A stretch of 64,000 bases of DNA from Symsagittifera roscoffensis (GCF_963678635.1 NC_087067.1:55302456-55366455); one strand, 5' to 3'. Positions 40,657 through 52,569 are shown, numbered from the stretch's first letter. The notes: a model not told the origin generated them from the sequence alone. Numbers and translations: made by a program.

Positions 40657-41964
40657 TCAGATCTTCCTCAACAGCTTGTGTGAGTGATGCGACATCCGAG
40701 CCAGTCTTACGCATTTGGGCACTGAGAAGGCTTTGTCTATCAATACCCTTTGGCTGGATACTTCCACCAGCGCCATGTGTAAGGGATAGTGGCTGCCACA
40801 TAGGTTGGCCATCACTGACCCCACTAAGGACTTCGCATTCAAAGGCAGACGATAGGCTTCGCTCATGGGAAATCCCATTTCCGCTTCAAGTCCAACCTTC
40901 CAGCTCTTGATGTGTTTCTGGGTCACTTGCAACACCCCGGGCCATGACTCCACGCTCAACGCGGTCACCAAGTGGTGTTCTGTCTCTAGCCTCTCCAGTG
41001 ACTGGAGACTGCACATTTTTGAGAAGAATCCCAGAGCTGTTGCTAGGTTCACAGTGGTACTCGCGTAACACTCAGCCACTATCTGTACTTCACTCTTCTC
41101 CCTTTCGGTAATGTCTTCAAACCAGGTGACTAGGTCTCCTTTCTGGAAGGACTGTATCCTGACGTATGACCGTCCATCGCAGGTGTGCTCGCCATTTCCA
41201 CACGTCGAATCAAGACAACTACCCGGCTCCATTTTCTTCGCCGACCCTAGTCTACTCGTCACTTCACTTGACTCCTTCACCTGTGGCAGGATCAGTCTAT
41301 GCACTATACTCAATGTTGCCAGATCTTCATCCTCCGCTGGTGCTAGTCTCACTCGCTCATTGACTTCCTCAATCAGGCTCGCATGGGGATGTGGACACCA
41401 GGAGGGCCTCAGTAATTTCCACAACACTCCCATATTCGTGACCAATATGCCATTCCCGTTACCCATCTTCAGTACGACTCTTTTACTTGAGCGCGGCACA
41501 CTTATTACTTCTGGTGCCTTCTCGAGAATCAAACCTAAGCTAGGTCTCTCTCTCTCTACAGTGTCTATCTCCATTATCTTCTCTGTCCAGAACTTCAGCA
41601 GCTCCGCCACCTCGTAGTTCCTGTGAGCGCCTCCGGCTTCCGAGTCCAGGAAAGGGTTGTATGCCATCCCCATCACTCCAGACACATACTGGTACTCTCC
41701 CTTTTTGTTGGGTTTCAAGTACTCTCCTGACGAGGCCAAGTTACGGTGTACGTCGTGTTTCTCCTCGAACTTCTTGTTGTAGAATCTGCGTACCTCATCT
41801 AACTTCCTGTGGCTCTCTAGAGACTGCCTGGAACCATCCTCCTTTTCTATCCCAGTACTCTGGTATACGTTCAAGATGACTGCTGAGACTCTCCTTTCAA
41901 CCGTTTTGCTTCCGATTGCTCTTTGGTGACATGCCAGGATGGTACTATCAGTCATCATCGACAT
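40657..41964 (-). pseudogene. Element B second coding region, main central fragment
   Basis: 435 open codons homologous to A part 2. Conserved YVSGVMGMAYNPFL, MEPGSCLDSTCGNGEHTC, VNLATALGFF and AFSVPKCVRLARMSHHSH. A stop follows LLRKI, where C stays open, and a stop precedes it at 41965..41967, where A is open. The breaks therefore differ between copies, pointing to independent decay. Confidence 0.65.
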
Positions 41965-41967
41965 TAT

Positions 41968-43155
41968 CTACCTCAAGAAACAGGTAGCATCTTTCCTCCT
42001 TGCCAGACTCAAGCCTGAGTTATCCCTAGCAACATGTTGCATCACCACTTGATACAACTCTAGATTCTTGCCTCCCAATTTCAACTTATCATACGAAGTC
42101 AGTGTCTCTAACTCTATTCCCACCAGGCTCCACGCGAACATCAGTTGTCCTGCGGTTCTAATGAAGGGATTCGCCATCAACGGCGATGCCGATGAGGATG
42201 TTCTCATCGCTTCCTCAAAATGATCCCTCAACAAGTTCTGCCAAGTACTCTTCAGTTGGCTCCCCAATTCCAATTTGTTGATATCAGCCCTCTGCTGGGT
42301 AGCCCAGTTAAGTCGTTTGCGTGACACTCCACTGTCGAGCTTCTTTAGGCAATCTTCCAATTCTTTCAATGTTTCCAGGGCCACCCACCACGGTCGTGAG
42401 ATGTTCCTCGTTTTGTCCTTCTCAAGAGGATCGCAAGTCACTTGCTTCCCAGTGGCCTGATGTTCATTTGAGACCCATTCTTTGCCGACGTCTACTTCCC
42501 ATGTCTGCCCGCCCGTCGAACCTCGTTTCATTTTTGTCTTCTGGGGCTTGAAGTCTTCTTCCGTTGTTGAGCTGGTGGGGACCTTCATCTCTCTTTCTAC
42601 GTCGAGCAGTTTCCTTGGTTCGTAGCTACTCTTGTAGGCTGCTGTCTTCCATCGTGCCAGAACCATGGGAGCCGTCTCTCTCAAGTTTTTCTCCGAAACC
42701 GCATCCGCTGAAGGACTACCCAATCCCTCCACCTCTCTCTTCCTCTTGCGAGACCTCACGTCTTTACTTGGGGGCGTTGCCGTTATCATCACTGATTCGA
42801 CTTCTTTGTCTCCATCCAACCCTTCCAACTCTTGCCTCCCACCTGCTCGAGCCTTAAGGATATTAGTACTTTTAATTATATTACTAGTTTCGACCTTATC
42901 CCCCGTTACACCTTCAATTATTTTATTGTCAGTTTTTTGTTTCAGAGTAGAGCTGTCTTTACATTCGTCCTCTTTGGTCTTCCGGGATGCCTTTCTCAAC
43001 TCGACCATCTTGCTCAGCAGTTCTCCTCTAGCTTTCTCCTCCAGACCTGTCCCCATCAGGACAGGCTCTCCGAACTTCACCACCGTGTCCCACAGCTCTT
43101 CCTTGAAATCATCCAATGTGATCTCGTCATTCACTTCTCGATTGAAATCGCTCAA
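41968..43155 (-). pseudogene. Element B second coding region, fragment matching A part 1 C-terminal half
   Basis: 395 open codons. Contains FKEELWDTVVKFGEPVLMGT (compare A FMEEVWTVIQSYGTQSILKT) and FEEAMRTSSS...ARRKDATCFLR (compare A FEEEMRTTP...AKRRDALCFIR). The upstream frame change near 43160..43190 separates it from the next fragment. Confidence 0.65.
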
Positions 43156-43817
43156 GAATTCTTGCCAAGCGTCCTCATCCAGTCCAGAAAGCCCAGGAAC
43201 GCATCCCTGTTTCCCTCGAAGGTGTTCTTCTCCCTTCCTTTTGCGCTCAGGAAAATCATTCCCATATTAGGAGTCTCGCTCGTCAATGGTAACTCTAGAT
43301 TCTTGCGGGGAGATGAGGTCAGCTGTGGCGTGGCAGTGTCTGCCCAATTTTCTCCGCTCAGATCCTTCAACAGTTCTTGCGTGGTAAATTCCTCCTCTGA
43401 TGGTTTTGGCTCCGGTGTGTTTCCCACTTCCATATCCTCTCCTGCCTCGCTGAGAGTCTCTTCCATGCTTTTCTCTGCTGATTCTACTCCTCTTATCTCA
43501 AGAATCCTCCTGAATCGATCTTCTACAGGGCTGCTCCTTTTATCCCCAGGGGTGCCCACCGATAGGGGTGACAGTGTCGTCGGACCCGTTTTCTTGTACT
43601 CTGTCAGAGCCACATACAATGGGCCTGCTGCATCCAGCTCCTTCCCCTCCTGTCTCATCTCCACTTGCTCCAGTCCATAAGGTGCCCGGTATCTTCTCGT
43701 GGAAAACATCATCTCATCTCCTTTCAGCGCAATGTGTCCTTCCTCCACGATCATCCTGCCATCATCCCACACCGGCAGCATGTTCTCCAGACCTACCCGC
43801 TCAAGTGTTCTCAAGGC
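43152..43817 (-). pseudogene. Element B second coding region, N-terminal fragment
   Basis: Open after an in-frame TAA at 43818..43820. Contains RRYRAPYGLEQVEMRQEGKE, matching A's RTFLAPFGCEEIKVVHGEEE, so this is where A's second coding region begins. In B it is directly preceded, in the same frame, by a further segment (43818..44519) absent from A. Confidence 0.6.
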
Positions 43818-44519
43818 TTATCGCACCTCGAATTTCGGGGGCATCGAGCCTCTCATCTTCTTGGCTTGAGTCGTCCATGAATTTATTTTTGTATCGCTAG
43901 TTTGAAAATAAATTGCTGCAGTGTAGCCGATGAACAGGGGATCCAAGCCATCGATGAACTCCCTCTGTTGTTCTTCGGTCGCTGCTCTCACGAACAGGGA
44001 CGGGACCACCAGGGAGCCGTTCATCCCCAGGGTCATTCTCCTCACTGTTGGGAACTCTGGAATGCTCGTTGGTAGTACCTCCTTCTCCAATATTGCCTCT
44101 AGCTCCCTTTTCACCAACTCGAAGCTTTTCTTCCATGCGGGAATTCTCGAGACCTCTTGTCCACTCACCGTCAAGGGATTTAGGTTCCAGAACTTGGGGT
44201 AAGTTTCGATGGGGCCTTCGCGTTTACCTCCCATCCTACACTGCAGTTGTCCTCGGAAACTGTATATCATCAACTCCGGATCCTTCACTTTTCCGAAGAG
44301 CACCGTGTTGCTCATTTGTGCCCTCAGCACCTCTTGTTAACACCAATTGAGTGTCGTCCCATCCAGTATACTTATGAGGCTCAAGTGGGTCACTGAGTAG
44401 CGATAAGCTGTCACCAGAGGATCTGGAAACGCATACATCACGGCCGTCCATAAATGCAGGTTACGGCCTCCTCTAGCCCCTGGATTATCCCCATGGGGTC
44501 CGATCTCATGGCCAGGCAC
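43818..44519 (-). pseudogene. Element B segment between SGNH ORF and second coding region
   Basis: Same frame as 43152..43817, interrupted by in-frame TAA at 44337..44339 and at its end. Includes VMYAFPDPLVTAYRYSVTHL and, after the stop, LRAQMSNTVLFGKVKDPELM. No domain recognised and no counterpart in element A. It may be the middle of one larger ancestral ORF. Confidence 0.45.
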
Positions 44520-44740
44520 AGGTCTGTCAACAGAGGCATGCCCCCATTCACTTTCTTCAATTCGTCTCGCGTCTTTGGGCTCTTTTCTTCACCAGTCAGG
44601 TGTCGGTTCTGCATCAGGAGGTACTGCACTAGCAGCGTCTTCAGCCCGGCAGCACACTTGTACGAATAAGTGTCAATGCTCGAGTGGGTTCTTCCCATCG
44701 TCAGGGGCTCCCCATATTTCATTAGCCGATGAAATGACAC
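44438..44740 (-). CDS. Small ORF overlapping the end of the SGNH ORF
   Basis: 100 codons beginning MSFHRLMKYGEPLTMG and overlapping the SGNH ORF by 19 bp. It probably continues into the next frame (VMYAFPD...) after a frameshift near 44450, so it is more likely the N-terminus of the following segment than an independent gene. Function unknown. Confidence 0.4.
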   Translation of the reverse strand: MSFHRLMKYGEPLTMGRTHSSIDTYSYKCAAGLKTLLVQYLLMQNRHLTGEEKSPKTRDELKKVNGGMPLLTDLCLAMRSDPMGIIQGLEEAVTCIYGRP

Positions 44741-47700
44741 CAGTTCCCCAGGGTTAGAAGGGTTAGAAGTACCAATGTCAAATATCCATCAATCCGGAGT
44801 GTTTCCACACCCCGACTGAACATGTACGCTGGGACCATATTGAATAGGTACCTCGGGTAAACCAGGTACAGTGCCAACAACAGACTGATGGGCATGTTCA
44901 GAATTTCCTGTATAAAGGCTCCAAAGATAGTCTCTTTTGCACTGAACACTCCAGCCATGAACTCCTTCCCCCAACAAGGACTCAAGAACTCAAGAATCTC
45001 GTGATCCCTCCTCGTCTTCAGCTCACCCCTTGCGTGCTCCCTCCAGAATCCTCCAATCGTGACCTCGTTGGCCGCTGTGACGAACCTGGCCACCGTCATT
45101 TCCCTTTTCTCGGCCACTTCCAGCTGCTCCTCAAGAAAATCCCAGATTTGCTTCACAAGAGGTGGAGCATTCTCTCTCGTCTTCTCCGTTGCGCTCTCCA
45201 GTCTTGGTGTCAGGAAGGGCCATCTGCCTCTCTCTTGTGTCAGTCGATACACCATCGACTCCAGTTGCTTCTCTAATGCGGCCACATTCTTCCTTTCATT
45301 GCTCGGTCCTCTAGACTTACTGGTGGAGCTCGTGATAGTTAACTCCATGCTTCGAAACCACAGGCTGGCCGTCAGGTGAGTCACTACTGGATGATCATCT
45401 CTTATAGCCGGACTGAGCTTGAGTTGCCTGCCGAAGTTTGATACCTCCAGCAAGAGGACCTCGTCCAATACAATGAGGATGTCCGCCAACTCGTAGAAGC
45501 CCCTCAACGCGTGGGACACATCCACCCACGCCACTGCCAGTTCTGACTTGCGAAGTCTCAAGTTTTTCGGTTCCAACTCCCGATTGGGAGCTGCCATCAG
45601 GATACGCCACCCATTCCCTTCCGCTCTCAAGATCAAGACCGCGTATACAAATTGCAGAGCGGGAGGCATGCTCGCGTACCCGGGGGACGTAGTGAACACT
45701 ACTTTTGTCTTGGAGCCAAATCGTGAGACAACGTTCTCTTGTACCTCGTTCATCGCTGCAACCAACGTCTGGATAGCTTCCCAGATTCTCTTCGGCGCTG
45801 GTTCGTCACCCTTGAGCTGCTCAAGAAACCCTGTTGCATGCAAGTGATCATTCATTCCCGCAAACAGTAGTAGTTCGGGCTCACAAGGCATCTCCGATTT
45901 TATTGCTACTACCAAGGTTAACATCTGGTTTAGCTCCGCTCCCGGTAGTGAGTATATCAGAGTTTCCGGCCAAAACAACTTGGGAGACATTCCCTCAAAA
46001 TCCGATCCCGCTATGATGACCACCCTCGCAGCGGCTGGATCTGCCCTGTCAAACACTGCCAAGGTCTTGGCCAACTGGGTCTTCCCGCAGGGTTTTGCGT
46101 ATCTAGGGTCGTCTGCCAATCTCGTACCCTCATAAGCGGCGTCCGGCAGTTCCATCTCCCTTGGGTCCAACAGTTTGTCCACCACCCTCAACTGTGCTGG
46201 AGTTGCCAACCTAATTCTGGCAATGCTTGTTCGATGCTTGGGAGGCTCCACCACGAGTCCCGGACTCCCCAGCAACTTGAGAGGCCTATAATTGATGGGT
46301 CCCATGACCGATTTCGTGGGAATCCCTGTCAGATCCGCCGTCTCCATTATTTTCGCTTTTGAGAAATGCGTCTCGTGAGCCTTCAACCAGTCCACGCACT
46401 GGTGTCTACCCAAGTCTTCATGTGACACCCGCTCAAGACCCAAAGCTTCCGCCAACTCTTGCCTGCACTCCAGATCTTCCAAGTCCAGTTCTTTCACCTT
46501 CTCCACATATCTCAACCTACTGGTCTCCGCTGGCCTCTCCAGTTTTTTGCTCTCCACCACCACCACCGAGGATATTACCGAACCCTGAGGAGTTGATGAC
46601 ATTACCTCCTCGGCCTCCATTGGTGCTGCGCCTGGCAGCCTGGTCCGGCTGCTTCTCCAGCTGTCTCTAGAACCGGCCATCGCTCCCAGGCGACTGGATA
46701 AGGCTCTCGGGTTGAAGAAAGCTGGATTTGGGGGTGGCCCGAACGTGACTTGGGCCGTCTCTAGCAACTCTGCCTCCAACGCGCTTATGTGTCTTTGGAA
46801 GATATCATTTAACCATTCTACTCCCCTGGCCCTGTCAAAGTGAATCCCGTCTGAGGATGCATCGTCGGGGAAAACAGATCGCTCCATCTGCTCGGCTACG
46901 TCCAGTAGTCCAACGGGGAGGACGCTCCTTTGGTGTATCTGCCTGATTATTTCATTCAGGTTTCGCCCCTTCGTATTCATCTCCATCGCATGTTGGTCCG
47001 CCTTCATGTTATAAGGAATGGTGCACACCTTCAGATTGGCAGGATCCATTTGAATCCGCAATTCCTCAAGGATGCAGCTCATCTTGTCATGTAGCCTCGT
47101 CACCTTCCTGGCCTCCCCCCTAGACACGTCATTCGTCCCAACCATCAAGGTTACCGTGTATACTCTTGCCATACCTAGCATCTTAAGTGTTGCCAACATC
47201 TGTGGCGTCGCAGCTCCAGCAAAACTCAAGATCCCCGTTTGCCAATGTGATTGAATCCGGGTTAGCACCCGCAACAAGCTGTCCCCTATGATCAGGTGGA
47301 TCGCCCCCTCTGGCACACGTGGCTGCGTGAGGTATTCCACCCAAGCCGCGTCATGGAAGTAATCCCTCCTGACTCTCTGTGCCGTGCTCCAATCCATACG
47401 ATTGTGCCGGTGGTATCTGCCTTCTGTGTTCTTCTTGTAACTTGAGATCACCACACTCCTGATAGGTTGCTCCCTCCAGGTCGGGGGTAGCTCCACTCTT
47501 GCTGGACTCTCACGACTCCTTAGCTGTAGCCTCTCGTTCAATTCTTTCAATCGTGACGAGCTACCGCTCACCTGACTACTACTCGGGGTTGAACTTGGGG
47601 TATACCCAGGCAGCGCGACGTCCATCAATGGGCGTATTGTTTGTGTCTCTAGGCCACGCAAGTAGGACGTTGATTCATTTGGTATCCACAACTCCAACCC

Positions 47701-48528
47701 CTCATTCATATGCTCTTGAGCCGCGCGGTCAAGGTTAAATCGTCCCTTCGATCTGGGAGCTTCGTCCACCTCCATACGCGACTCTGGCCTCGAGCCGGTA
47801 ACCACTCGCTCCTTGGGCCTAGTCCCTTTCTGCATATCGAGCTCGCGTTGTCGTTGCTGGATTCTCTCAAGCTCCGACTTCAGCTGATCACAATTCGCGG
47901 CATTCTCTCGCACTCTTTTTTCTTGTATATGCTCAGCTTTCAGCATATCCAGTTCCCTCCGCGCTTGGTCCTTTTCGTCGACCGCTTGATCCCTCTCCAG
48001 TTTTGCCTGATCCCTCTCAAGTTTCGCTTGATCCCGGTCGAGGTTCGCCTCGTTCCTCTCCCGCTGAGTCCTCTCAAGACCTCTCTTCATAGCACTGAGG
48101 TCCGGATACGCTTCCCCCGTTTGTTGCGCTCGCGACATTGATGGCATCTTACTCGTGCTCTGGCCTGTAGATCTGACTGATGGTGTCATCGGTAATAGGA
48201 ACTCCCCGGCGCCATACTCGGTGTTGTTGCTCAAGCCAGGGTTCCTTGCCAAGTCAAATCCCCTTATTCCTCCATCCACATTCCAGGTCAGCCATCTGGT
48301 TTGCTCTTGGTTGGATATTCCATCAGTGGTGTAGCCGACCATTATAACCGCTTCTGTTGCGGACTCCCGGCATTCGCCCTGTTCTTCCAATCGGAGGATG
48401 GCGTTCAGCATCACCGCCATTCTCTCATCCACTTGAGTGTAATCCAGGTCCCTCAGGCGTCTGTACAACTCATCAAGTGTGGGCCTTTTCAGAGCCGATG
48501 GCATGGATTTCCAGAATCGATCTGCCAT
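44722..48528 (-). CDS. Element B accessory ORF with one clear and one degenerate SGNH/GDSL-hydrolase-like domain
   Basis: Intact 1268-codon ORF from ATG at 48528. Residues about 147-212 form a charged coiled coil with a 7-residue repeat (LERDQAK). Domain 1, about 408-585, has the SGNH blocks: IIGDSLLRV (nucleophile Ser in GDS), a Gly block FAGAATP, VGTNDVS (GxND) and DGIHFDRARG (DxxH). Domain 2, about 832-1010, starts IIAGSDFEGM (order GSD, not GDS), PGAELNQM, then LFAGMNDHLHATG (GMND) and lacks a clear DxxH, so it is probably inactive. Near the C-terminus is a hydrophobic stretch ISLLLALYLVYPRYLF. Esterase domains are known in ORF1 of CR1-type LINEs; I know of none established for Gypsy elements. 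Being intact in an otherwise broken element is notable. Element A lacks it. Confidence 0.8.
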   Translation of the reverse strand: MADRFWKSMPSALKRPTLDELYRRLRDLDYTQVDERMAVMLNAILRLEEQGECRESATEAVIMVGYTTDGISNQEQTRWLTWNVDGGIRGFDLARNPGLSNNTEYGAGEFLLPMTPSVRSTGQSTSKMPSMSRAQQTGEAYPDLSAMKRGLERTQRERNEANLDRDQAKLERDQAKLERDQAVDEKDQARRELDMLKAEHIQEKRVRENAANCDQLKSELERIQQRQRELDMQKGTRPKERVVTGSRPESRMEVDEAPRSKGRFNLDRAAQEHMNEGLELWIPNESTSYLRGLETQTIRPLMDVALPGYTPSSTPSSSQVSGSSSRLKELNERLQLRSRESPARVELPPTWREQPIRSVVISSYKKNTEGRYHRHNRMDWSTAQRVRRDYFHDAAWVEYLTQPRVPEGAIHLIIGDSLLRVLTRIQSHWQTGILSFAGAATPQMLATLKMLGMARVYTVTLMVGTNDVSRGEARKVTRLHDKMSCILEELRIQMDPANLKVCTIPYNMKADQHAMEMNTKGRNLNEIIRQIHQRSVLPVGLLDVAEQMERSVFPDDASSDGIHFDRARGVEWLNDIFQRHISALEAELLETAQVTFGPPPNPAFFNPRALSSRLGAMAGSRDSWRSSRTRLPGAAPMEAEEVMSSTPQGSVISSVVVVESKKLERPAETSRLRYVEKVKELDLEDLECRQELAEALGLERVSHEDLGRHQCVDWLKAHETHFSKAKIMETADLTGIPTKSVMGPINYRPLKLLGSPGLVVEPPKHRTSIARIRLATPAQLRVVDKLLDPREMELPDAAYEGTRLADDPRYAKPCGKTQLAKTLAVFDRADPAAARVVIIAGSDFEGMSPKLFWPETLIYSLPGAELNQMLTLVVAIKSEMPCEPELLLFAGMNDHLHATGFLEQLKGDEPAPKRIWEAIQTLVAAMNEVQENVVSRFGSKTKVVFTTSPGYASMPPALQFVYAVLILRAEGNGWRILMAAPNRELEPKNLRLRKSELAVAWVDVSHALRGFYELADILIVLDEVLLLEVSNFGRQLKLSPAIRDDHPVVTHLTASLWFRSMELTITSSTSKSRGPSNERKNVAALEKQLESMVYRLTQERGRWPFLTPRLESATEKTRENAPPLVKQIWDFLEEQLEVAEKREMTVARFVTAANEVTIGGFWREHARGELKTRRDHEILEFLSPCWGKEFMAGVFSAKETIFGAFIQEILNMPISLLLALYLVYPRYLFNMVPAYMFSRGVETLRIDGYLTLVLLTLLTLGNWCHFIG

Positions 48529-49030
48529 TTTTGTAACTTCTAGATGATCTTGAGTATTAGCAACTTGTAACCTACCTTAGTTACTTGAGTATTACCTTAG
48601 CAACTTGAGTATTACCTTAGCAACTTGAGTATTACCTTAGCAAATTGAGTATTAACTTCTTGAAGCGTTGTTCAACTTGCGTGTTCGTTCAAGGACTTCC
48701 TTTCTTTTAATTGAATGTAGTTGGGTAGTCAATTTGACTTTAGCATATCAATCTGAAAATAGCACCCGATTTTTAGACTAACAGGCCATGTTCTTAAGCT
48801 AAAAACCCCCCATGCCACTATAGTTAAAACCCTTTCCTTTTCGTCCTACTAGAATAGTTCAATTGGAAATTTTCTAAAAGCATGCAGATTCATTTTATGT
48901 TTTAGCACCATCAATCATTTAAAATTTAATTGTCATGCCAATCACCTTTAAGATCCTTTTACCTGTTTTGTACCCCAACACCTAACTCGAAATCCCTTCA
49001 TACCCAAGTCGAGACCCCCATGTACCCGAC
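48529..49030 (-). other. Spacer between gag-pol and SGNH ORF in element B
   Basis: No ORF. Contains four to five copies of a 20-bp repeat (ACTTGAGTATTACCTTAGCA) at 48545..48660, just upstream of the SGNH ORF on its strand. Confidence 0.7.
48545..48660 (-). repeat. 20-bp tandem repeat upstream of SGNH ORF
   Basis: Units ACTTGAGTATTACCTTAGCA at 48581..48660 in four near-perfect copies and a degenerate fifth. Sits in what would be the ORF's 5' untranslated region. Confidence 0.85.
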
Positions 49031-50464
49031 TCAGGCGATGCTCAAGTAGTATTTCTCGTGCAGATGTACCATTATCTCCGTTTTCGCGAAGACCACGTGT
49101 AGGATAGCGTATAATTCCCTTGGGCTCAGCCTGCCCCTGTTTGGGTCATAGACCGGCATTGAGACCTTCGTTATCCCTCTTTCAATCATGAAGTCCCGTA
49201 GTCTTGTTAGTGCCATCATCACGTGTTCAGGATCGATCATGTTCCTGTCGTTGACCCTCGTCACTAGGAAGCACAGGTATTTGCCCGGGACTTGTGCTAC
49301 TGATGGTGGAAGTGCAGCCATTCCTCCCAGCCCCGGTCTCTGTCTAAATAGAAACTCCACGTTCTGATACTCTCTCTTGAAGTCGGCCTCCAGTCTTGAT
49401 TTGAAACTCATGTCCGCCGTGATACAGATTGCGCTAGTCCTGTCCGACAGAATGAAGTCGCTATCCGTTATCAGGATGTTCTCCGAGTAATCGGTCGGTA
49501 TTTCAAACTTCGTTTTGAAATTCCGTCCTATGGTAGGCTCGGCCTCCTCCCCATCCAGTTCCAGTCCGCTCGTTTCTCTCACTTCCCTGAGTTTCTTTAT
49601 CATTAAGTTTTCGGTGTGGGTAAGTCCTACCCCCACTCCCCGGACAAAAATACTTATCGACGTCCCCGTCGATGATGCTGGGTCTGAATTGTCTGGCGGA
49701 ATGTCAAGCGGCCTGTCTGTTGCCGTCCAGCCGAAAAGAGGACTCTCCGTTTTCATGTGCTTTCCCGCTGATATGTCGACTTGTTGTATGCTTTGTCCTT
49801 CGTCGCTTCCGTTCTTGACATCGCGCATCCATTCTAATATCCTCAGGTTCGTATTCTCCCTCCTCTCTATCTCGCTCTGTTCCAAATCCGTCTCCCGCTC
49901 CGGTGTCGAGTAGTCTTCCTGTGGGTAGTGTTCATTATTATTGATGATTTGCCATTCATCATCTGCTGCCAGTTCGCCCACACCTAGTAGTTCTTTGCCT
50001 AGGTCGTCGGGCTGTATCTTATCACTCAGGAAATCGTCCCCGTACCTGTTGTACCTCATGCCTGTTCGTTTGCGATTGCCACTCCTTGTCCCCGCTGGTA
50101 TTGATAAGTCAGGTTCTGTCCACTTCGGCACCTCACCTTGCTCCGGATCATTCCAGTCTTCTTCCACAAAAGATTCCGCTTCAGAGTCCGCTTCTATTTT
50201 TTCATTGTCATCCAAACTCAAATTCTCATTGCCATCATTCTTCTCTCTGATGCCTTTTTCGTTCACTTCACATGCTGGCTCCGCCAGTAGGTACTCGAGT
50301 CCCTCCATGTCCTTTGGTATACACCAGTCCTCTGGGGATGGGACATGAGCCTTCAGATTTTCATAATGTGCTGCTCGTCCAGTACTCAAACGGTAGAACC
50401 GTCCTTGTTGATGTACTTCCGTTATCATGAATGGCCCTCTCCATTTCTTGAGTAGTTTCTTCAT
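49031..50464 (-). pseudogene. Element B Gag-Pol end: GPF/Y module, acidic linker and macrodomain-like domain
   Basis: 477 open codons: KKWRGPFMITEVHQQGRFYR, acidic linker, IFVRGVGVGLTHTENL and then the macrodomain-like region (ICITADMSFKSRLEADFKRE, KYLCFLVTR, VSMPVYDPNRGRLSPREL, ending YYLSIA). It is the counterpart of A 29200..30682. The region is continuous and conserved even though upstream gag-pol is broken. Confidence 0.7.
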
Positions 50465-50485
50465 CCCTTTGGGCGGTATAACTTT

Positions 50486-50722
50486 CTAGAAAACCCACAC
50501 GTACCGGCCCACATCATATGGCTTCGCCTGTAATATCTTTTCATCATATTTCTTGCGCTGTCTCATTTGTGCTTGCGCAGTGTTCCTCCTGCATAGCTCG
50601 TTTATTTCCTGCTGTCTCCTTATCGCTTCTTTCACGTAAGCTTGAGGCGACGTCCTCTTCCCTTCATATTCCGGGTAAAAGAATGTCAGGGGCATTGCTC
50701 TCTCTCTGCCTGTCAACATCAT
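50486..50722 (-). pseudogene. Element B integrase C-terminal fragment
   Basis: Contains HMMLTG-type junction residues (MMLTGRERAMPLTFFYPEYE) and VGRYVWVF. A stop after VWVF separates it from the GPF/Y fragment. Confidence 0.7.
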
Positions 50723-50769
50723 GAAATGACTGATTCCCGTTGTTGAGTGCTGAGTACTGTTGTATGCCT

Positions 50770-52515
50770 CTACGACTTGCGGCAGATATTTATCCCATCT
50801 GTCATGTACCTTGAGCAGTATACCCTCAGCATATTCACCAACGTTCTATTCTGTCTCTCTACCAGCCCGTTGGTCTGAGGATGGTAAGTCGTTGAGTGTG
50901 CTTGAGCAATGTGTGACCTCTTCATTAATTCTTTATTCAAGTCCCCCACAAAGGCCTTGCCGTTGTCTGACTGAAAAGTCATTGGACAACCATACCTCAA
51001 TATCCAATGGGTTATCAAGTGGTCAGAAGTCTCCTCTGCCGAGGCTGTTTGACACGGCTCCGCTTCTGCCAGCTTTGTAAAGTGGTCAATTATAACTAGT
51101 ATCTGGTTATACCCCGACTCCGTCATGCAAATCTTTTGATGGTCTATCTGCACCACTTCATTAAATTCCGAGCTTTCCACCGACTTGAGTGGGAATTTCA
51201 TCTTCCTTGGATCTTTCACTTGCAAGCATGCCAGGCATGCATTCACCCACCTCTCGCAAGCTTTCCTCAGTCCTGGCCAATCGAACCTGTGAGGTATTCT
51301 TTGTTGCACCTCGTCTATCCCCTGGTGCCCCATCTGATCGTGCGATCGGAACAGCACCTCTGCATGATACAATTGTGGTAATATGATGAGGTTGTGCTTG
51401 TGTAATATCTTCTCATCGTCTTTTCTCTTGCATGCTACCACCCCGTCAGCTGTGTGATAGAGTAAGTCTTTCCTTTCTTTGTGGAACTGGCTCAGGATCT
51501 TGTAACTGTCTTCTTCTAGTTCCCCTTTCTCCTTGGACCCCGTTCGGATCCATTTGGAGAGGTTACTTGTCATCTTGTCATTCTTTTGGGCTCTTATCAG
51601 TGCCGACAGCCTATATCTCGCCCTGACATGTTCCTCTAGTGCCATGATCTGTCCATTCATTTCCCCAGGGTTGTGGATGTCGTCATTCAGGTTTACGCAT
51701 ATTATCCTCTTTACGATCTTCATATCATCTTCTGGCACCAGATTTGTTCTGACATTTGAGTTGCATGATAGTTCCCTGAATGGTTTCCTCGAAACTGCAT
51801 TTTTTTCAAGTTCTTCACCTCCTCGTACTTCCTGTGCGTCCAAGTTGTACGTTCCTGAGGATGGGTCTGTTTGTAATTCCCTGTCGCGGTGTCTAATCTT
51901 CTCTTCTGCCAATATCATGCAGAGACTATCCTGATTATCGCTGCTCTCGTCCGAGTCCTCATCCCATGTTTCACACTCCCCGGACAAATTTTCTCCTTCA
52001 GTATCTTCTTCCTCCATGGACGTGGACCACTCCCCGGACTCTTGACCTAGTCCCAGGTATTCAGCCTCTTCCTTGAACGCTACTTTCTTCTTCCTAACCC
52101 GAGTCTGTTCAAGTATGTCGTCCGGGATTTTTTCAACCAGTGACTGCACGACTTCCTTCCCATCAGGGTTAGTCACCTTCGTGATGTCTTCATCACTAAC
52201 TATCCCGCTCTTTCGCAGTATTGTGACCTCTGGTTCCTCCTTATCCTTTTCTTGGATCTCGGGCTTGTCATCTGCTAGTTTCTCGAGCAACCTCATTAAG
52301 TCATCGTCTATTTGTGCCTCTCCCGTCTCTACCTGGTTAAGATCATAGCCTTTTGCCTTGAGCGTCTCCCTCACAAACTTTGACTTCCCTCGGTTCTTTT
52401 TCAAGATTGTTTTCTCCAGAGGTTCTTTTGGTAATTCGAGGTGATCTTCTATTGGTTTGCCTGATTTGTCCAACCACTTCGTGATTGGAAGACTGTCGTA
52501 CGTTTCCTTGTCCAT
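50770..52515 (-). pseudogene. Element B linker and integrase fragment
   Basis: 581 open codons: linker with an LSGE motif, integrase zinc finger (HDQMGHQGI...CLACLQ), catalytic QIDHQK, QSDNGKAFVGDL and LVERQNRTL. The frame is lost after CSRYMTD. Confidence 0.75.
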
Positions 52516-52569
52516 GAAGGAGAAGCCATCCTTGATCTCAGGTCTATATGCCTCCCTCTGTTCTTGTCT

